Assembly: GCA_003254905.1 (NCBI GenBank)
Contig: QANU01009600.1
Location: 38,297-102,296, forward strand
Reading direction: 5' to 3'
DNA length: 64,000 bases
Origin: Nissolia schottii
Taxonomy: Eukaryota > Streptophyta > Magnoliopsida > Fabales > Fabaceae
Positions 1 to 10,218 of this stretch are shown piece after piece. The notes beneath the pieces were generated by a model. That model was not told the DNA's origin, searched no databases, and saw only the letters and a list, made by a program, of their open reading frames with translations. Within the stretch, counting starts at the first letter, position 1. Every line of letters starts with the position of its first letter. Made by a program: the position numbers and the translations under genes.

Positions 1-260
1 AAAAAAAATTTCATGGAATAATAAGAATGAATAAAAACCGAGGTTAGGGCTTAGGAGAGAAAGAACAAAGAAAACAAGGCCAAGGAAAAACTAAATGGCC
101 ACATAAGTACCAAGTCACAATTACTTACTTTGACCAAGTTTATGGTCAAAGAAATTAAAATAGAGTTCGATAAATTTAGGCACCCCTCAAACACCTATTT
201 TAGAATTTAATTTGATCTCAGGTCTTGCGAAAATCTTCTTAGGAAAAGCGGGATGTTACA
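1..260 (-). mobile_element. 3' LTR (partial) of minus-strand Ty3/gypsy element
   Basis: Read on the minus strand this begins TGTAACATCCCGC directly after a purine-rich tract (complement of 261-273) and runs off the window. The stop codon of the preceding pol remnant lies inside the first bases of the LTR. The same sequence occurs in inverted orientation from 5266 to about 5528, which confirms the LTR start. The LTR is truncated by the window edge, so its length and target duplication cannot be seen. Confidence 0.8.
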
Positions 261-504
261 TTCCACCCTTCTTAGAAAAATTTCGCCCCGAAATTTCAGT
301 ATCTTCAAACAGTTTGGGATATGCCTTCTTCATATCGGACTCCAGTTCCCAGGTCCGTTCTTCAAATTCCCCATTTGTCCATACAACACGTACCATAGCT
401 ATCTCCTTGTTCCTGGTTGGGTGTATCTTACAGTCAATGATCCTCCGGGGTAACATGGGTAAGGAAATATCCTCCTTTAACTGTACTTTGTCCAACTCCA
501 ACAC
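256..504 (-). pseudogene. C-terminal pol tail, chromodomain-like (gypsy)
   Basis: Eighty-two residues with PRRIIDCKIHPTRNKEIAMV and WELESDMKKAYPKLF. This resembles the tail of plant chromovirus integrases, where a chromodomain-like fold helps target insertion to certain chromatin. The stop codon overlaps the first bases of the LTR. A second, independently diverged copy lies inverted at 5022-5243. Confidence 0.8.
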
Positions 505-674
505 ATGGTCAAGAGACGCATGGTATTTTCGCAGTTAGGAGATGTGGAAAACATTGTGTATGTGGGCTAAGTTAGGGGGAAGGGCTATGCGGTAGGCGAC
601 TGGTCCTATATGACTGAGGATTTGGAAGGTTCTTATAAACCTTGCGTTCAACATCTTAACTCTAAGGGATCTAC

Positions 675-1571
675 CTATGCCTGTTGCTGGGTGACTTTCA
701 GGAATACATGGTCCCCTTCTTGGGACTCGACGGGCCTTCTGTTATCCTCGTAGCTTTTTTGACATCTTTGCATGGTTTGGATTCTTTCTCGAATATTGTT
801 CATCCATTCTTCTGCTTGTCTTGTCTCCTCCTGACCCAGATATAGGCATACTCTACTGTCATTCCAGCAGAGGGGTGACTGGCATTTCCGCCCATAGAGA
901 GCCTCAAACGGGGCCATGCCGATGCTGGTGTGATAGTTATTGTTGTATGAGAACTCCACGAATGGCAACAATTCGTCCCAGTGTCCCGGTAAGTCTAGCG
1001 CACAGGCCCTTAGTATATCTTCTAACGTCTGAATTGTCCACTCAGACTGTCCGTCGGTCTGAGGGTGGTATGCTGAGCTTAATCGTAGCTGAGACCCGTA
1101 AACTTTCTAGAAAGCTGCCTAGAACCTTAAGGTGAACCTCGGATCCCAATCTGAAATAATAGACGATGGCACCCCGTGCAGCCTTACTACCTCTCGAATA
1201 TACACTTGAACGAACTTCACCAGGGGATAGGTCATCTTGACGGAGATGAAGTGAGTAGACTTGGTGAGCTTGTCCACAATCACCCAGATGGTATCTAATC
1301 CTCGTATGGTGCGTGGCAATCCATATACGAAGTCCATGGAAATCCCCTCCCACTTCCATTCTGGTATCTCTGGCGGGTTTAGCAATCCGAGCGGTTTCTT
1401 GTGCTCAATCTTCACCTTCTGGCAGACTAGACACTTCAGCACCCAATCCTCTACGTCCTTCTTCAGGCCTGGCCACCAGAACATCTCCTTGAGATTGTGG
1501 TACATTTTTATAGTGCCCGGGTGAATCGTGAAGCGACTCTTGTGTGCTTCCCACAGGATATCCTCTCTCAA
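675..1571 (-). pseudogene. Integrase remnant (gypsy)
   Basis: The first piece (1571-1119) shows the zinc-binding H..H..C..C part (AHKSRFTIHPG, then CLVCQKVK) and catalytic-core motifs ISMDFVYGLP and IVDKLTKSTHF. It ends at a frame break after ISDWDPRF, where SDRDPRFTS is usual. The second piece (971-675) has LPFVEFSYNNNYHTSIGMAP and FEALYGRKCQSPL, typical of the C-terminal core. The region between 1119 and 971 is shifted. Integrase would join the element to host DNA. Confidence 0.9.
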
Positions 1572-1578
1572 GCTGCCC

Positions 1579-2139
1579 TCATGAGGAACGCAAATGCTGG
1601 TTGAATCTTAGTATCCCGTCGCTCCCCCTTTCAACCTCCTTGAACTTGCCCTGCTCCACTATTTTCACGAATTTGTGCCACATCTCTTCTTGACAATTCC
1701 GCTGAGCCTCTGCAACCCTTTGTTTGAAATTGCTTATCACTTGCAAGTGGCACAGCCTGATGCTATTCTGGCAAAGAATCGTGCCCAGGTTCAGATCTCT
1801 GAAGCTAGTAATTAGCTCAACTTCCTTGACCATCATCTGGGCGATGTGCAAGGACTTCCTACTCAAAGCATCCGCTACTACATTTGCCTTTCTTGGGTGG
1901 TAGTTCAGTCCAAAGTCAGAATCCTTTAGAAATTCCATCCACTGCCTTTGTCGCATGTTTAACTCCTTCTGGTCAAACAAGTACTTCAGATTTTTACGGT
2001 CTGAGAATACTTCGAAATTCACCCAGTACAAGTGATGCCTCCATATCTTTAATGCAAACACGACTGCAGCAAGCTCCAAGTCGTGGGTAGGGCAGTTCCC
2101 TTCGTGGGGTCTCAGTTGTCTCGAGGTGAATGACACCAC
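1579..2139 (-). pseudogene. RNase H remnant (gypsy)
   Basis: A 186-residue open stretch with [20 protein letters not shown] near its start, then [20 protein letters not shown] and ADALSRK. These are the standard motifs of the Ty3/gypsy RNase H, which removes RNA from the RNA-DNA hybrid. It continues towards the integrase start. The open frame is longer than the others but joins neither neighbour. Confidence 0.88.
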
Positions 2140-2394
2140 TGTTCAATTTTGCATGAGAACACTTCCTAGCGCAGTACTTGACGCGTCACAATAGACTTCA
2201 TATGGTACCTGCAGATCTGGCGAAATCAGCACAGGACCGATGGTCAATCTCTCTTTAAGTTCACCGAAGCTCTTTTCACATTCCGGCGACCACACGAATG
2301 GTACCCCTTTTCTAGTAAGCTTGTTGAATGGTAGCGCAATCTGCGAGAATCCTTTAATGAGTCTTCGGTAGTAACCAGCTAATCCTAAGAAACT

Positions 2395-3205
2395 CTAAAT
2401 TTTGGTAACCCAAGTTGGCCTTTCCCACTTTTCTACTGCTTCCACCTTCTTAGGATCAACCGCGACCCCCTTCTCAGACACCACATGCCCCAAGAATTGC
2501 ACCTCCTTTTCCCAGAATTCGCACTTTGATAGCTTGGCATACAACTTACTGCTCTTTAATATCTCTAGTACCATCCTCAAATGCTCCGCATGTTCCTCTT
2601 CGCTTTTGGAGTATACCAAGATATCGTCTATGAAGACGACAACACATTGATCCAGCTGTGTTCAGAAAATGCGGTTCATGTAATCAATGAAAACTGCAGG
2701 GGCATTCGTTAGTCCAAATGACATTACAGTAAAGTCGCAATGACCATATTGAGATCGGAAGGTCGTCTTGGGTATGTCTGCATCCTTCACGCGGATCTGG
2801 TGGTAGTTGGAGCGTAGATCGATCCTCGAAAACACCTTTGCTCCCCTTAGCTGGTCTATCAAATCATCGATTCTTGGTAGCGGGTACTTATTTTTTATGG
2901 TCACTTTATTTAATTGCTGATAGTCAATGAACATTCGCATTGCGTCATCCTTTTTTTCACAAACAGTACTGGAACTCCCAATGTGACGCGCTCGGCCGAA
3001 TAAAACCTTTCTCCATTAATTCCTTCAATTGCGGCTTCAGTTCCTGTAGCTCCACGGGAGACATACGGTAGGGTGCGATGGAAACTGGTCCTGTACCCGG
3101 GATCAAGTCAATGGCAAATTCTACCCCTCTCTCTAGAGGGAACTCAGGGATGTCGTCAAGAAATACCTCCAGGTATTCACTAGCCAGAGGAATATGCTCT
3201 ATCAA
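2395..3205 (-). pseudogene. Reverse transcriptase remnant (gypsy)
   Basis: Three consecutive pieces cover the polymerase: 3205-2957 (LIPGTGPVSIAPYRMSP, the classic RT entry motif), 2940-2662 ([20 protein letters not shown], then [15 protein letters not shown]) and 2619-2395 ([17 protein letters not shown], then [11 protein letters not shown]). The catalytic FIDDILVYS region spans the break near 2620-2660. A shift near 2950 and stops near 2660 and 2395 separate the parts. Reverse transcription in cytoplasmic particles is the family role; this copy is dead. Confidence 0.9.
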
Positions 3206-3445
3206 ATGTCGTGTCTCCGCGTCTGAGGATGCAAGGAGAACATATTCCTAATTCTCAAGCCGGCAACAGTATAGAGTTATTAACTCGTTCCTAGGGCTTG
3301 GAGGGTTAGTAGTTACTGGGGGAAGGGTGAACAATTTGTTTGCACAGTCCATAATAACTCGGTTGGCGCGAAGCCAATCCATCCCTAAGATTACATCCAA
3401 TCCTACTAGGGGAAGGCATATCAAATCAGTTGTAAACGTCCTATC

Positions 3446-3634
3446 CTATAGTTGAAATGGACACTTAGTGCATACTAGACAGGTCTTAACTAGTGGGATT
3501 GTGGGCATGGACATAGTCAACATGTATGGTAGTGAAGTAAGGGACAATCCTATGGTTCTAACATTGTCATTTGATATGAATGAGTGTAATGCTCCTGAAT
3601 CAAAGAGTACAGTTAAGACTTTACCCTTCATCAC
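3446..3634 (-). pseudogene. Aspartic protease remnant (gypsy)
   Basis: A short open stretch contains VLFDSGALHSFIS. The DSGA triad is the catalytic motif of retroelement aspartic proteases, and the following HSFIS is typical of plant Ty3/gypsy copies. The enzyme would cleave the polyprotein. Only the N-terminal part is in an open frame; the flap and C-terminal half continue in interrupted sequence towards 3250. Confidence 0.85.
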
Positions 3635-3731
3635 ACACTTTCTGTGGATTAAGTCCTTCGCGTCCTACACTTCTTCTGCAGACAAAGTAAACATTCTACC
3701 ATGTTGTTGTGTAGATGGCGGGGCTATGGTG

Positions 3732-3776
3732 CAAGTCTTGGCGAAATGGCCACTCTTGTCGCATCGGAAACAGACG
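3732..3776 (-). pseudogene. CCHC zinc knuckle of gag (gypsy)
   Basis: Translation of the minus strand gives CFRCDKSGHFAKTC, a perfect CX2CX4HX4C knuckle that binds nucleic acid in gag proteins. It sits between the capsid remnant and the protease, as expected. The surrounding frame is interrupted, so it is a relic. Confidence 0.85.
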
Positions 3777-3952
3777 TTCTTTCCAGCCATACAGGCTCCT
3801 CCATGTTGTTTTCCGCACTTTGGGCACGGTGCCCTGGTGTTCCTCCTTGCTGCGGTGGTCTGGGTGCTGGTGGACCAACTCAGGAGGGTCCTCTCCCCTG
3901 TTGGTTCTGCTTTCCCTTTTGTCCTTCCAGCGGCCGTGGTTGATTCGGCCTC

Positions 3953-4740
3953 TTATCCCCGATTAAAGAACGGGGTTTGAAAGGATCCCTTCCTCCTGGA
4001 TTCCTGTTGTGAGCTCCCTTGTTCTGCAGCCTCCCTCTTGTTTCGCTCGGTCCTTTCTACGACTAGGTTCTTTGCTAACTCCTCCAAGATTAAAAATTTG
4101 TCCACCAAGGTTACGTAGTCGCAAATGTCGAGGTGGTTCACAGCCATCTGCAGCTCGCCCTTCAATCCCCGCCGGTATTTTCGGCACTTCCATCCCTCGT
4201 TGGGATTTAGTTGATAAGTGCTCGAGTAGCGACATAGCTTCTTGAAGATTGCAGTGTACTCAGCCACTATTTTCTCACCCTGCTTCAGTTCTAGAAACTC
4301 AGCCTCTTTCTGATCCCTTAGCCTTCTGGGGAAATACTTGTCTAGGACTGTCGTGGTAAACTGTGCCCAAGTAGGCGGGCCATCCCTCTACTCTAAAAGA
4401 GGTCTGGTGGCGCCCACCATTCTCTAGCTACTTCTCTCAGCATTCGAGTGGCAAACTTGACCTTCTGCAAATCGATGCAGGGGATGTCTTCAAATATCTA
4501 CTCTATTCCCTTAATCCAGCTATGTACTGTCTCTAGATCCATGAGTCCTTCGAACGTAGGGGGTCTGGCCCGGACAAAGTCGGCGCATTTTTGCACATTG
4601 ACTTCTTGTGCAGTCTGGTGTGCATCTCTTGCAGCATTTGTTGCCGCCATCTGGGCAATGGCTCGAGCTATTTTTCTCAACACTTCAGTGAGGCCTGCAG
4701 CCTCCAGTTCTCGTCGTACAGGCTCCCTCCTAGGTGGCAT
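3953..4740 (-). pseudogene. gag remnant of the gypsy element
   Basis: Capsid-like protein of a Ty3/gypsy element that would package the RNA. One piece (4740-4498) starts with an Arg/Glu-rich N-terminus and includes FVRARPPTFEGLMD, matching the 'PPxFxG' start of plant gypsy capsid domains. A second piece (4267-3953) carries the C-terminal capsid helices, with EYTAIFKKLCRYSS and a basic tail. The two are not in one open frame because of lesions between about 4270 and 4498. The Met at 4740 suits the expected gag start, but no LTR or primer site precedes it. Confidence 0.8.
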
Positions 4741-4809
4741 GGCTGAATGGTAACGGCATGCCTCCAGTGCAGCACATTTAACTAAGGAGTGGCATACACC
4801 ATTATCATG

Positions 4810-5265
4810 CTCGGAAGCTTAATGCGGCTCAGTTCTCAACAACACGCATAGAGAGATCCCTTAGAGCTAAGAAGCTGAGCCCAAGGTTTATAGGTCCCTT
4901 CTAAATCCTCAGTCGTATAGGACCAGTCACCTACCGCATAGCCCTTTCCCCTAACTTAGCTCACACACACAAAGTTTTCCATGTCTCCCAACTGCAAAAA
5001 TACCACGCGTCTCCTGACCATGTGCTGGAGTTGGACAAAGTACAGTTAAGGGAGGATCTTTCCTTACCCATGTTACCCCGGAGGATCATTGACCGTAAGA
5101 TACGCACGACCAGGAACAAGGAGATAGCTATGGTACGTGTTGTATGGACAAACGGGGAATATGAAGAACAGACCTGGGAGCTGGAGTCCGATATGAATAA
5201 GGCATACCCCGAACTATTTGAAGATACTGAAATTTCGAGGTGAAATTTTTCTAAGGAGGGTGGAA
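4810..5265 (+). mobile_element. Inverted 3' end of a second, related gypsy element
   Basis: From about 4810 the plus strand repeats, in inverted order, the sequence of roughly 260-700, with many substitutions. It encodes the same chromodomain-like tail at 5022-5243 (LPRRIIDRKIRTTRNKEIAM) and ends at a polypurine tract before an LTR. Everything upstream in this element, from integrase back to its 5' LTR, is absent. The breakpoint is diffuse because homology fades between 4800 and 4845. Confidence 0.8.
5253..5265 (+). other. Polypurine tract before LTR
   Basis: AAGGAGGGTGGAA lies immediately 5' of the LTR start TGTAACATCCCGC. In retroelements this tract primes plus-strand DNA synthesis. The inverted element has the equivalent tract at 261-273. 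Confidence 0.75.
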
Positions 5266-6685
5266 TGTAACATCCCGCTTTTTCTAATAAGATTTTCGCG
5301 AGTACCTGAGATCAAATTAAATTCTAAAATAGGTGTTTAAGGGGTACCTAAATTTATCGAACTTTATTTTAATTTATTTGACCATAAACTTGGTCAAAGT
5401 AAGTAATTGTGACTTGGTACTTATGTGGCCATTTAGTTTTTCCTTGGCCTTGTTTTCTTTGTTCTTTCTCTCCTAAGCCCTAACATCGGTTTTTATTCAT
5501 TCTTATTATTCCATGAAATATTTTTTGAATTAGCAAATAAAGAAATCATAACCTGAAAGCATTATGGCAAATAATAGGATAGATAAATAAACTAATGAAT
5601 TATATTAATTGATTTATATCCCCTTTAGAAAAAAAAATAATAAAATAGGCCACGTTTTAATGTTCAAAATTTTTAGAATACCCATTTAATTACCACGCAT
5701 GTATGGCGACACACGTCGCCACACACACGTAGAAAATTAGGAGACACCATTAAAACAACGGCTAGGGCACTACAACCAGCCAAGGTAATTATGCATTCAA
5801 AGACAATTGCCCTTGAGTTTAGACAAGCTCTTGCCACGCATGCTTCCACCTAAGCATTGCATGCAGCTTGCTAAGTTGACAATCCTATTTTCTAAAGACG
5901 AATTTCGGATTTTCATTGCTGAATGCTCAGCAAATTTATACTTCAGCCCTCATATGTAAATTAGCTCAAATATGGCAAATCAATTGCACATCATCACACG
6001 GCCCAAGCTTAGCCGAATTCACTAGGTAATCATGCCTCCCTAATGACAATTTCCTAGTGAATGACCTGCCTTGTACATGCAAGCCTCCACATCAGCATTT
6101 CATGCAAACGAAGCCACCTCAAACCCCATTATCTCATGATTGTGTCCAAAATTTGGGAGGTTGAGAGCTTGGCAATTAATGCTCAGCTCCCTCTTAGAGA
6201 TTTAACCCTTATATGTATGCAAACAAAGCTGAAATTGAAAACACACACACATCACCGTAGCTCGATTTCTCTCTCCCAAGGTTTCCTTAGCTGTTATTTC
6301 CTTTGCTCTTGGTAGCATTAAGGCCACAGAAACAACCCTCCCCTGCATATTATTTCCTCTCCTTCTTCCTACCTTACAAGCGAAGCCTAACCGTGGCCAT
6401 TGCTTGCTCTTGCCACGGCTTTGCTCCTGTTTTCACCTCTAATTTTCTTACACTCCTAGGTAACGGAAACCAACTCAAACTCAGCTCTTGAATTCAGGTG
6501 CTTTTCTTGGATTTTCAAGCACGGCAAGCCGAAGTTAGTAAGTCCATCCATAGTACATTCTCTTCATATTTCATTCTTGTATTTCCCTTACACAACCAAA
6601 CTCTCCCTCTCTTGCATGCACACTCACCCTTGTTTTCTTGTTTCCTTGTCTTGAAAGCCAAGGGAAAACCGTGGCTAAGAACCTA

Positions 6686-6762
6686 ACACAAGTGTTGAAA
6701 TTCTCCAAAGCTACCCGTGGAGCTAGCATTGGTGTAGCTTTGGAGAATTTCAACACTTGTGT
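6686..6762. repeat. Perfect 29-bp inverted repeat with 19-nt loop
   Basis: Arms 6686-6714 and 6734-6762 are exact reverse complements, separated by a 19-nt spacer. RNA from either strand would fold into a 29-bp stem. It lies in the middle of the long LTR, about 1.4 kb from its start. Confidence 0.9.
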
Positions 6763-8667
6763 GTAAACTGAACTTGAGCACCCTCTATGGTGTTCTATTT
6801 AGATGATTGTGGTGAGTATGTGGTTGTATACATGATATATGTGTGTTGAGTGAAAAGTGTGCCGAAAATGTGCTTTGTGTGTGAAATGTGTTTGCATGCA
6901 TGATAAATTCCTTGATTTGGAAAAGAAAAATATATAGGTCATTCTTTATGTTAAAATCTGCGAACAAAGAATTCTTGATAGACCAAAGAGTCATGTGCAT
7001 GTTTATGGGCTTTAAACATAATATGTGAAGAATGAGTGCTAAACGTTTCATAATAGTGTTGCATGTGGTATTAATGAGTTGAGTGGATGAAAATATTTTT
7101 GTTGTTAAGAATTCGTGGGTCGTCCTAAAATTGCCTTATGTTAATAGTTAAGCTTTACTGTTATGTGCTTATAGCTTGAAATTGTGTTAAAAGAAAACTA
7201 TGTTGATTCTCTAATTAAACCAGCCGAAAACATTTGGAAGGTGTTATACTTTCTTTTTATGACTATGTGACTAGGGAGAAATATCCATAATATATGTACA
7301 TAATATGCTTTAAAAAGGAACTTTAACGTGCTAAAAATATAAAATGAAATCTGAGTATGTAAGCATGAGTACATGTATTTAAAATGTGTGGGCTAAGGTG
7401 TGGCTGTTTTGAGAAAATTGTAATCTTGGGCCGAAGTATTGTTATTGGAACTAATTATGGAATATGCTTGTATGCACGCGTTTTTATGTGAAAATGTTAT
7501 ATGTGAATGCCGGTATGTGAAGGACTCGGGTTTAGTTATTGTTCTTGAAATAAGTGTTGGATGTGCTTACAAGTACAACTTCTAAGGTGAAATGTGTAGT
7601 TTTAATTATTGATGATAAGTGAATGCGTCTTGACCGAATTGGTCAAACTACATGTGGTACCATAACCATGCATTTATGAGGAAAAAGGTCGTCAATAGGT
7701 TTTTAGGACGACCCTAGATAATTAGAATCAATCACCTAATCTAAGTAAAGATCATAACTAGACCTTAGGGAAAACACTAAAGTACCTTAAGAAGGTCCTT
7801 GCTACACGACTACGAGAGACTTTAGAGATCAGAAATCTTATGACATGATGAAACCCTATCTCCTGGCACGTCCAAGGACAAGCCCCTCACCGGTCTGGCA
7901 AGATGGATCGGTTTATGACTTAAACTGCAGGTTAAAACCTGGTAAGAATAAAAAGCGAAGAATGACAAGTGTATGTCCACGAGTTGTGACATAGAATTGA
8001 GTGAGGATTGCCCAAGTGTGCAATTAATAATAAAGTTAAGAAAGCAAGTGAGTACGAGTCCACTCCTGGCCTCGTCGATAGGGCAAGCCCCTCGCCATCC
8101 TACAAGTAGGGTGGCTGTTCCCCTTGTTGTCGATAATAGTACGCAAAGTGTGTCTGTGGTTAGCTGCCACTCAGGTAATCAGTGCTGCCTAGTCGCCAAT
8201 GATGCTGAAAAGAAGTTGGTTGTACACCGAATAGGGCGACAGTCCCACGATCTATAAAGGTGAATGATGGACGTAAAGAACCAAGAAAGACGCTGCCAAC
8301 GGCGCGTAGGAGAATTATTAGAGACCCCTCCATGTATGCATTGTGTATATATACATATATATGAGCTGATTTTTTGGTGGAAAGTCAGAGTACAGACCGC
8401 CCTAACAAATTATAGGTAGCACTTAGACTATTCTGAGATCTAGGAGCGACTAAATAATATCAAGCACGATGATACAAACTTAATGACTAGTATAAAGTTT
8501 AGGATATCCCCTGAACACTTAGTAAAATAGATAAATCTGCTCAAGGATAGCAAGAATAAAATAAGTAAGGGAAATAGATATTGCATGACACCTAGAGAAC
8601 CCCTGAATGGCCTGGAGTATGATCAAGTTAATCAAGAACCATAGATACCTAGGAATTTCTACTGAGA

Positions 8668-8979
8668 ATGTTATGTTCTCACCCCCCCACTTGTTTGTGT
8701 CTCCAGGAGACCCACATAGACAGTCCTTCAGGAGGACCCCCTCTGATTCTGAGCGCGACACGAGAGGTTGACCCCGTCACCGGGGTCGTCACTGAGACAT
8801 TTACATATCTACCGACTATTGCCCCATTTGATTCCCTACAGGATTGGGGACCACCTCTTAGCCCCTTCGTAGCCTTAGCTTCTTCTCCTGACTGCCCTAT
8901 CATTTTAGACGAGGAGGAGGTGGAGCCTCCACCTTACGACAAGGACGTGGAGGTTGATCCAAACTCTTTACCCCCTTGA
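8668..8979 (+). other. Open frame of 103 codons inside the LTR, function unknown
   Basis: An acidic, Pro-rich open frame (VDPVTGVVTETFTYLPTIAP; later DEEEVEPPPYDKDVEVDP). The polypyrimidine stretch and CAG at 8684-8706 just upstream look like a 3' splice site. I recognise no domain. The start of the frame is repeated in the duplicate at 10430-10580. It may be a chance frame or a small exon carried by the LTR family. Confidence 0.3.
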
Positions 8980-10217
8980 TCCTTAGCCACACGCAGGGGA
9001 GCGAGGAAGAGGGTTCCCGTCCACCGGGTATTGTAACATCCCGCTTTTTCCCTTAGTAAAGATTTCCAAAAATTAAATAGGGGAAATAAGTTTTGCACGA
9101 GTTATGGATTAAAATGTCTGTACAAGAAATTTGACTCAGTTTTGTAAAATTCTGCAGACATTAGAACAGACCCTTTTTGTCATCCGAGTACAATAGCGTG
9201 TCTAAAGTATCTGTAAAATATATGGTTACGGAGAAAGGTTCACAAATACCTTAGATCAATTCAAAACATTCCTTAGAAAAATTAGAGGATCACAAGGACG
9301 TGATCAGAATATTTTTTGGACAACCATACGCGAAGTACCAGGACAGCTAACGACCAAACACGATCAAAATTGATCGGAATTTGGTCTTAGAAAATTTGAA
9401 GCACATGGCCGGCCAAGGAAGAAAGAAAGCCACGGCCAAAATTGTGCCAAAATGGCTTGGTCAAATTCAAAGCAATTATGAACCAAGATGACTCATAAGA
9501 TGACTAATTAGGTGACTAAGCATGCTAGGTCATGCAAGACACCATAATTAATTTAGTTTTGAATTAAAATTTTCCTTAGCTTCTTGAAGAACCTATTTCA
9601 GCCCAAGGCCTACATATATGCCCAAGGATGGTGCTAAATGGAAGACAAGAGGAAGCTTGGTGAAACTCTGCCGGTTTGCACACTCCGCCGTTATTCCGCC
9701 AAACTGCGAATACAATAGTTTTCTGTTAATCCAAACCCTAAACTCCCCATAATATCCTCTCTAGAAATCATCCCTTGTTCTCTTAAGTAAAACCCTTCAT
9801 CCATAACCTTAAAGAATTCTTCCGGTAGCAAGAAGCACAAGTTACCAGACTATCGGATTTCTGCAGAACTTATGAAGAATTAGTCTCCATGTGGGTAAAC
9901 TGACTTATCCACTGTCTATGTGTTTTTTTGCTAGATGATATATGATGTTAGTATGCCTTTTATATGACTTTGATTTGTATAAGTGTTGTTGGAATTTGTC
10001 TGGATTTGCTGGTGCTGTCTGTGATTCTGTCAGAAGTTAGGAAAGCTTAAGCTGAAATTAGGGCTACGGCTCGATTTTGAAGGGAACTGTATGTTGGGAT
10101 TTTTATATTACAAAACTATTGTTATTTTTGGTTCTACACGAAAAATTGAGCGGGGATGTCAAGTTGTATGATTTTTTGGGAGTCCCCAATGAATTTCTCA
10201 GCAAACAGGCAGAAAAC

Positions 10218-10218
10218 N
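10218..10218. other. Single-N assembly join
   Basis: One N interrupts sequence that reads on uninterrupted at 11596. What follows the N repeats sequence from 8453 onwards. This is best read as a contig join. Confidence 0.8.

Larger units (their letters stand above)
260..4800 (-). mobile_element. Degenerate Ty3/gypsy chromovirus-type retrotransposon, internal region
   Basis: Reading the minus strand from 4740 down to 256, the fragments follow the Ty3/gypsy order: gag, CCHC knuckle, aspartic protease, reverse transcriptase, RNase H, integrase, chromodomain-like tail. The chain is cut by several stops and frameshifts, so it cannot encode a full polyprotein. The 5' LTR and primer binding site that should lie above 4740 are missing and are replaced by the inverted 3' end of a related element. 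The tail resembles that of Tekay/Del-like chromoviruses; the lineage is inferred from general family knowledge, not from a tree. Confidence 0.9.
5266..9031 (+). mobile_element. Long 3' LTR, first part (continues at 17716-18355)
   Basis: It begins TGTAACATCCCGCTTTTTC just after the polypurine tract. No end of type GGTGTTACA occurs before 9031, where another LTR is inserted. Removing that insert (9032-17715 plus one GGTAT copy) leads to 17716-18355, which ends AAGGTGTTACA. The LTR would be about 4.4 kb, long but similar in design to the other TGTAACATCCCG LTRs here. Apart from the hairpin at 6686-6762 and the open frame at 8668-8979 I see no genes in it. Several open frames of 60-100 codons are not convincing. 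Confidence 0.7.
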
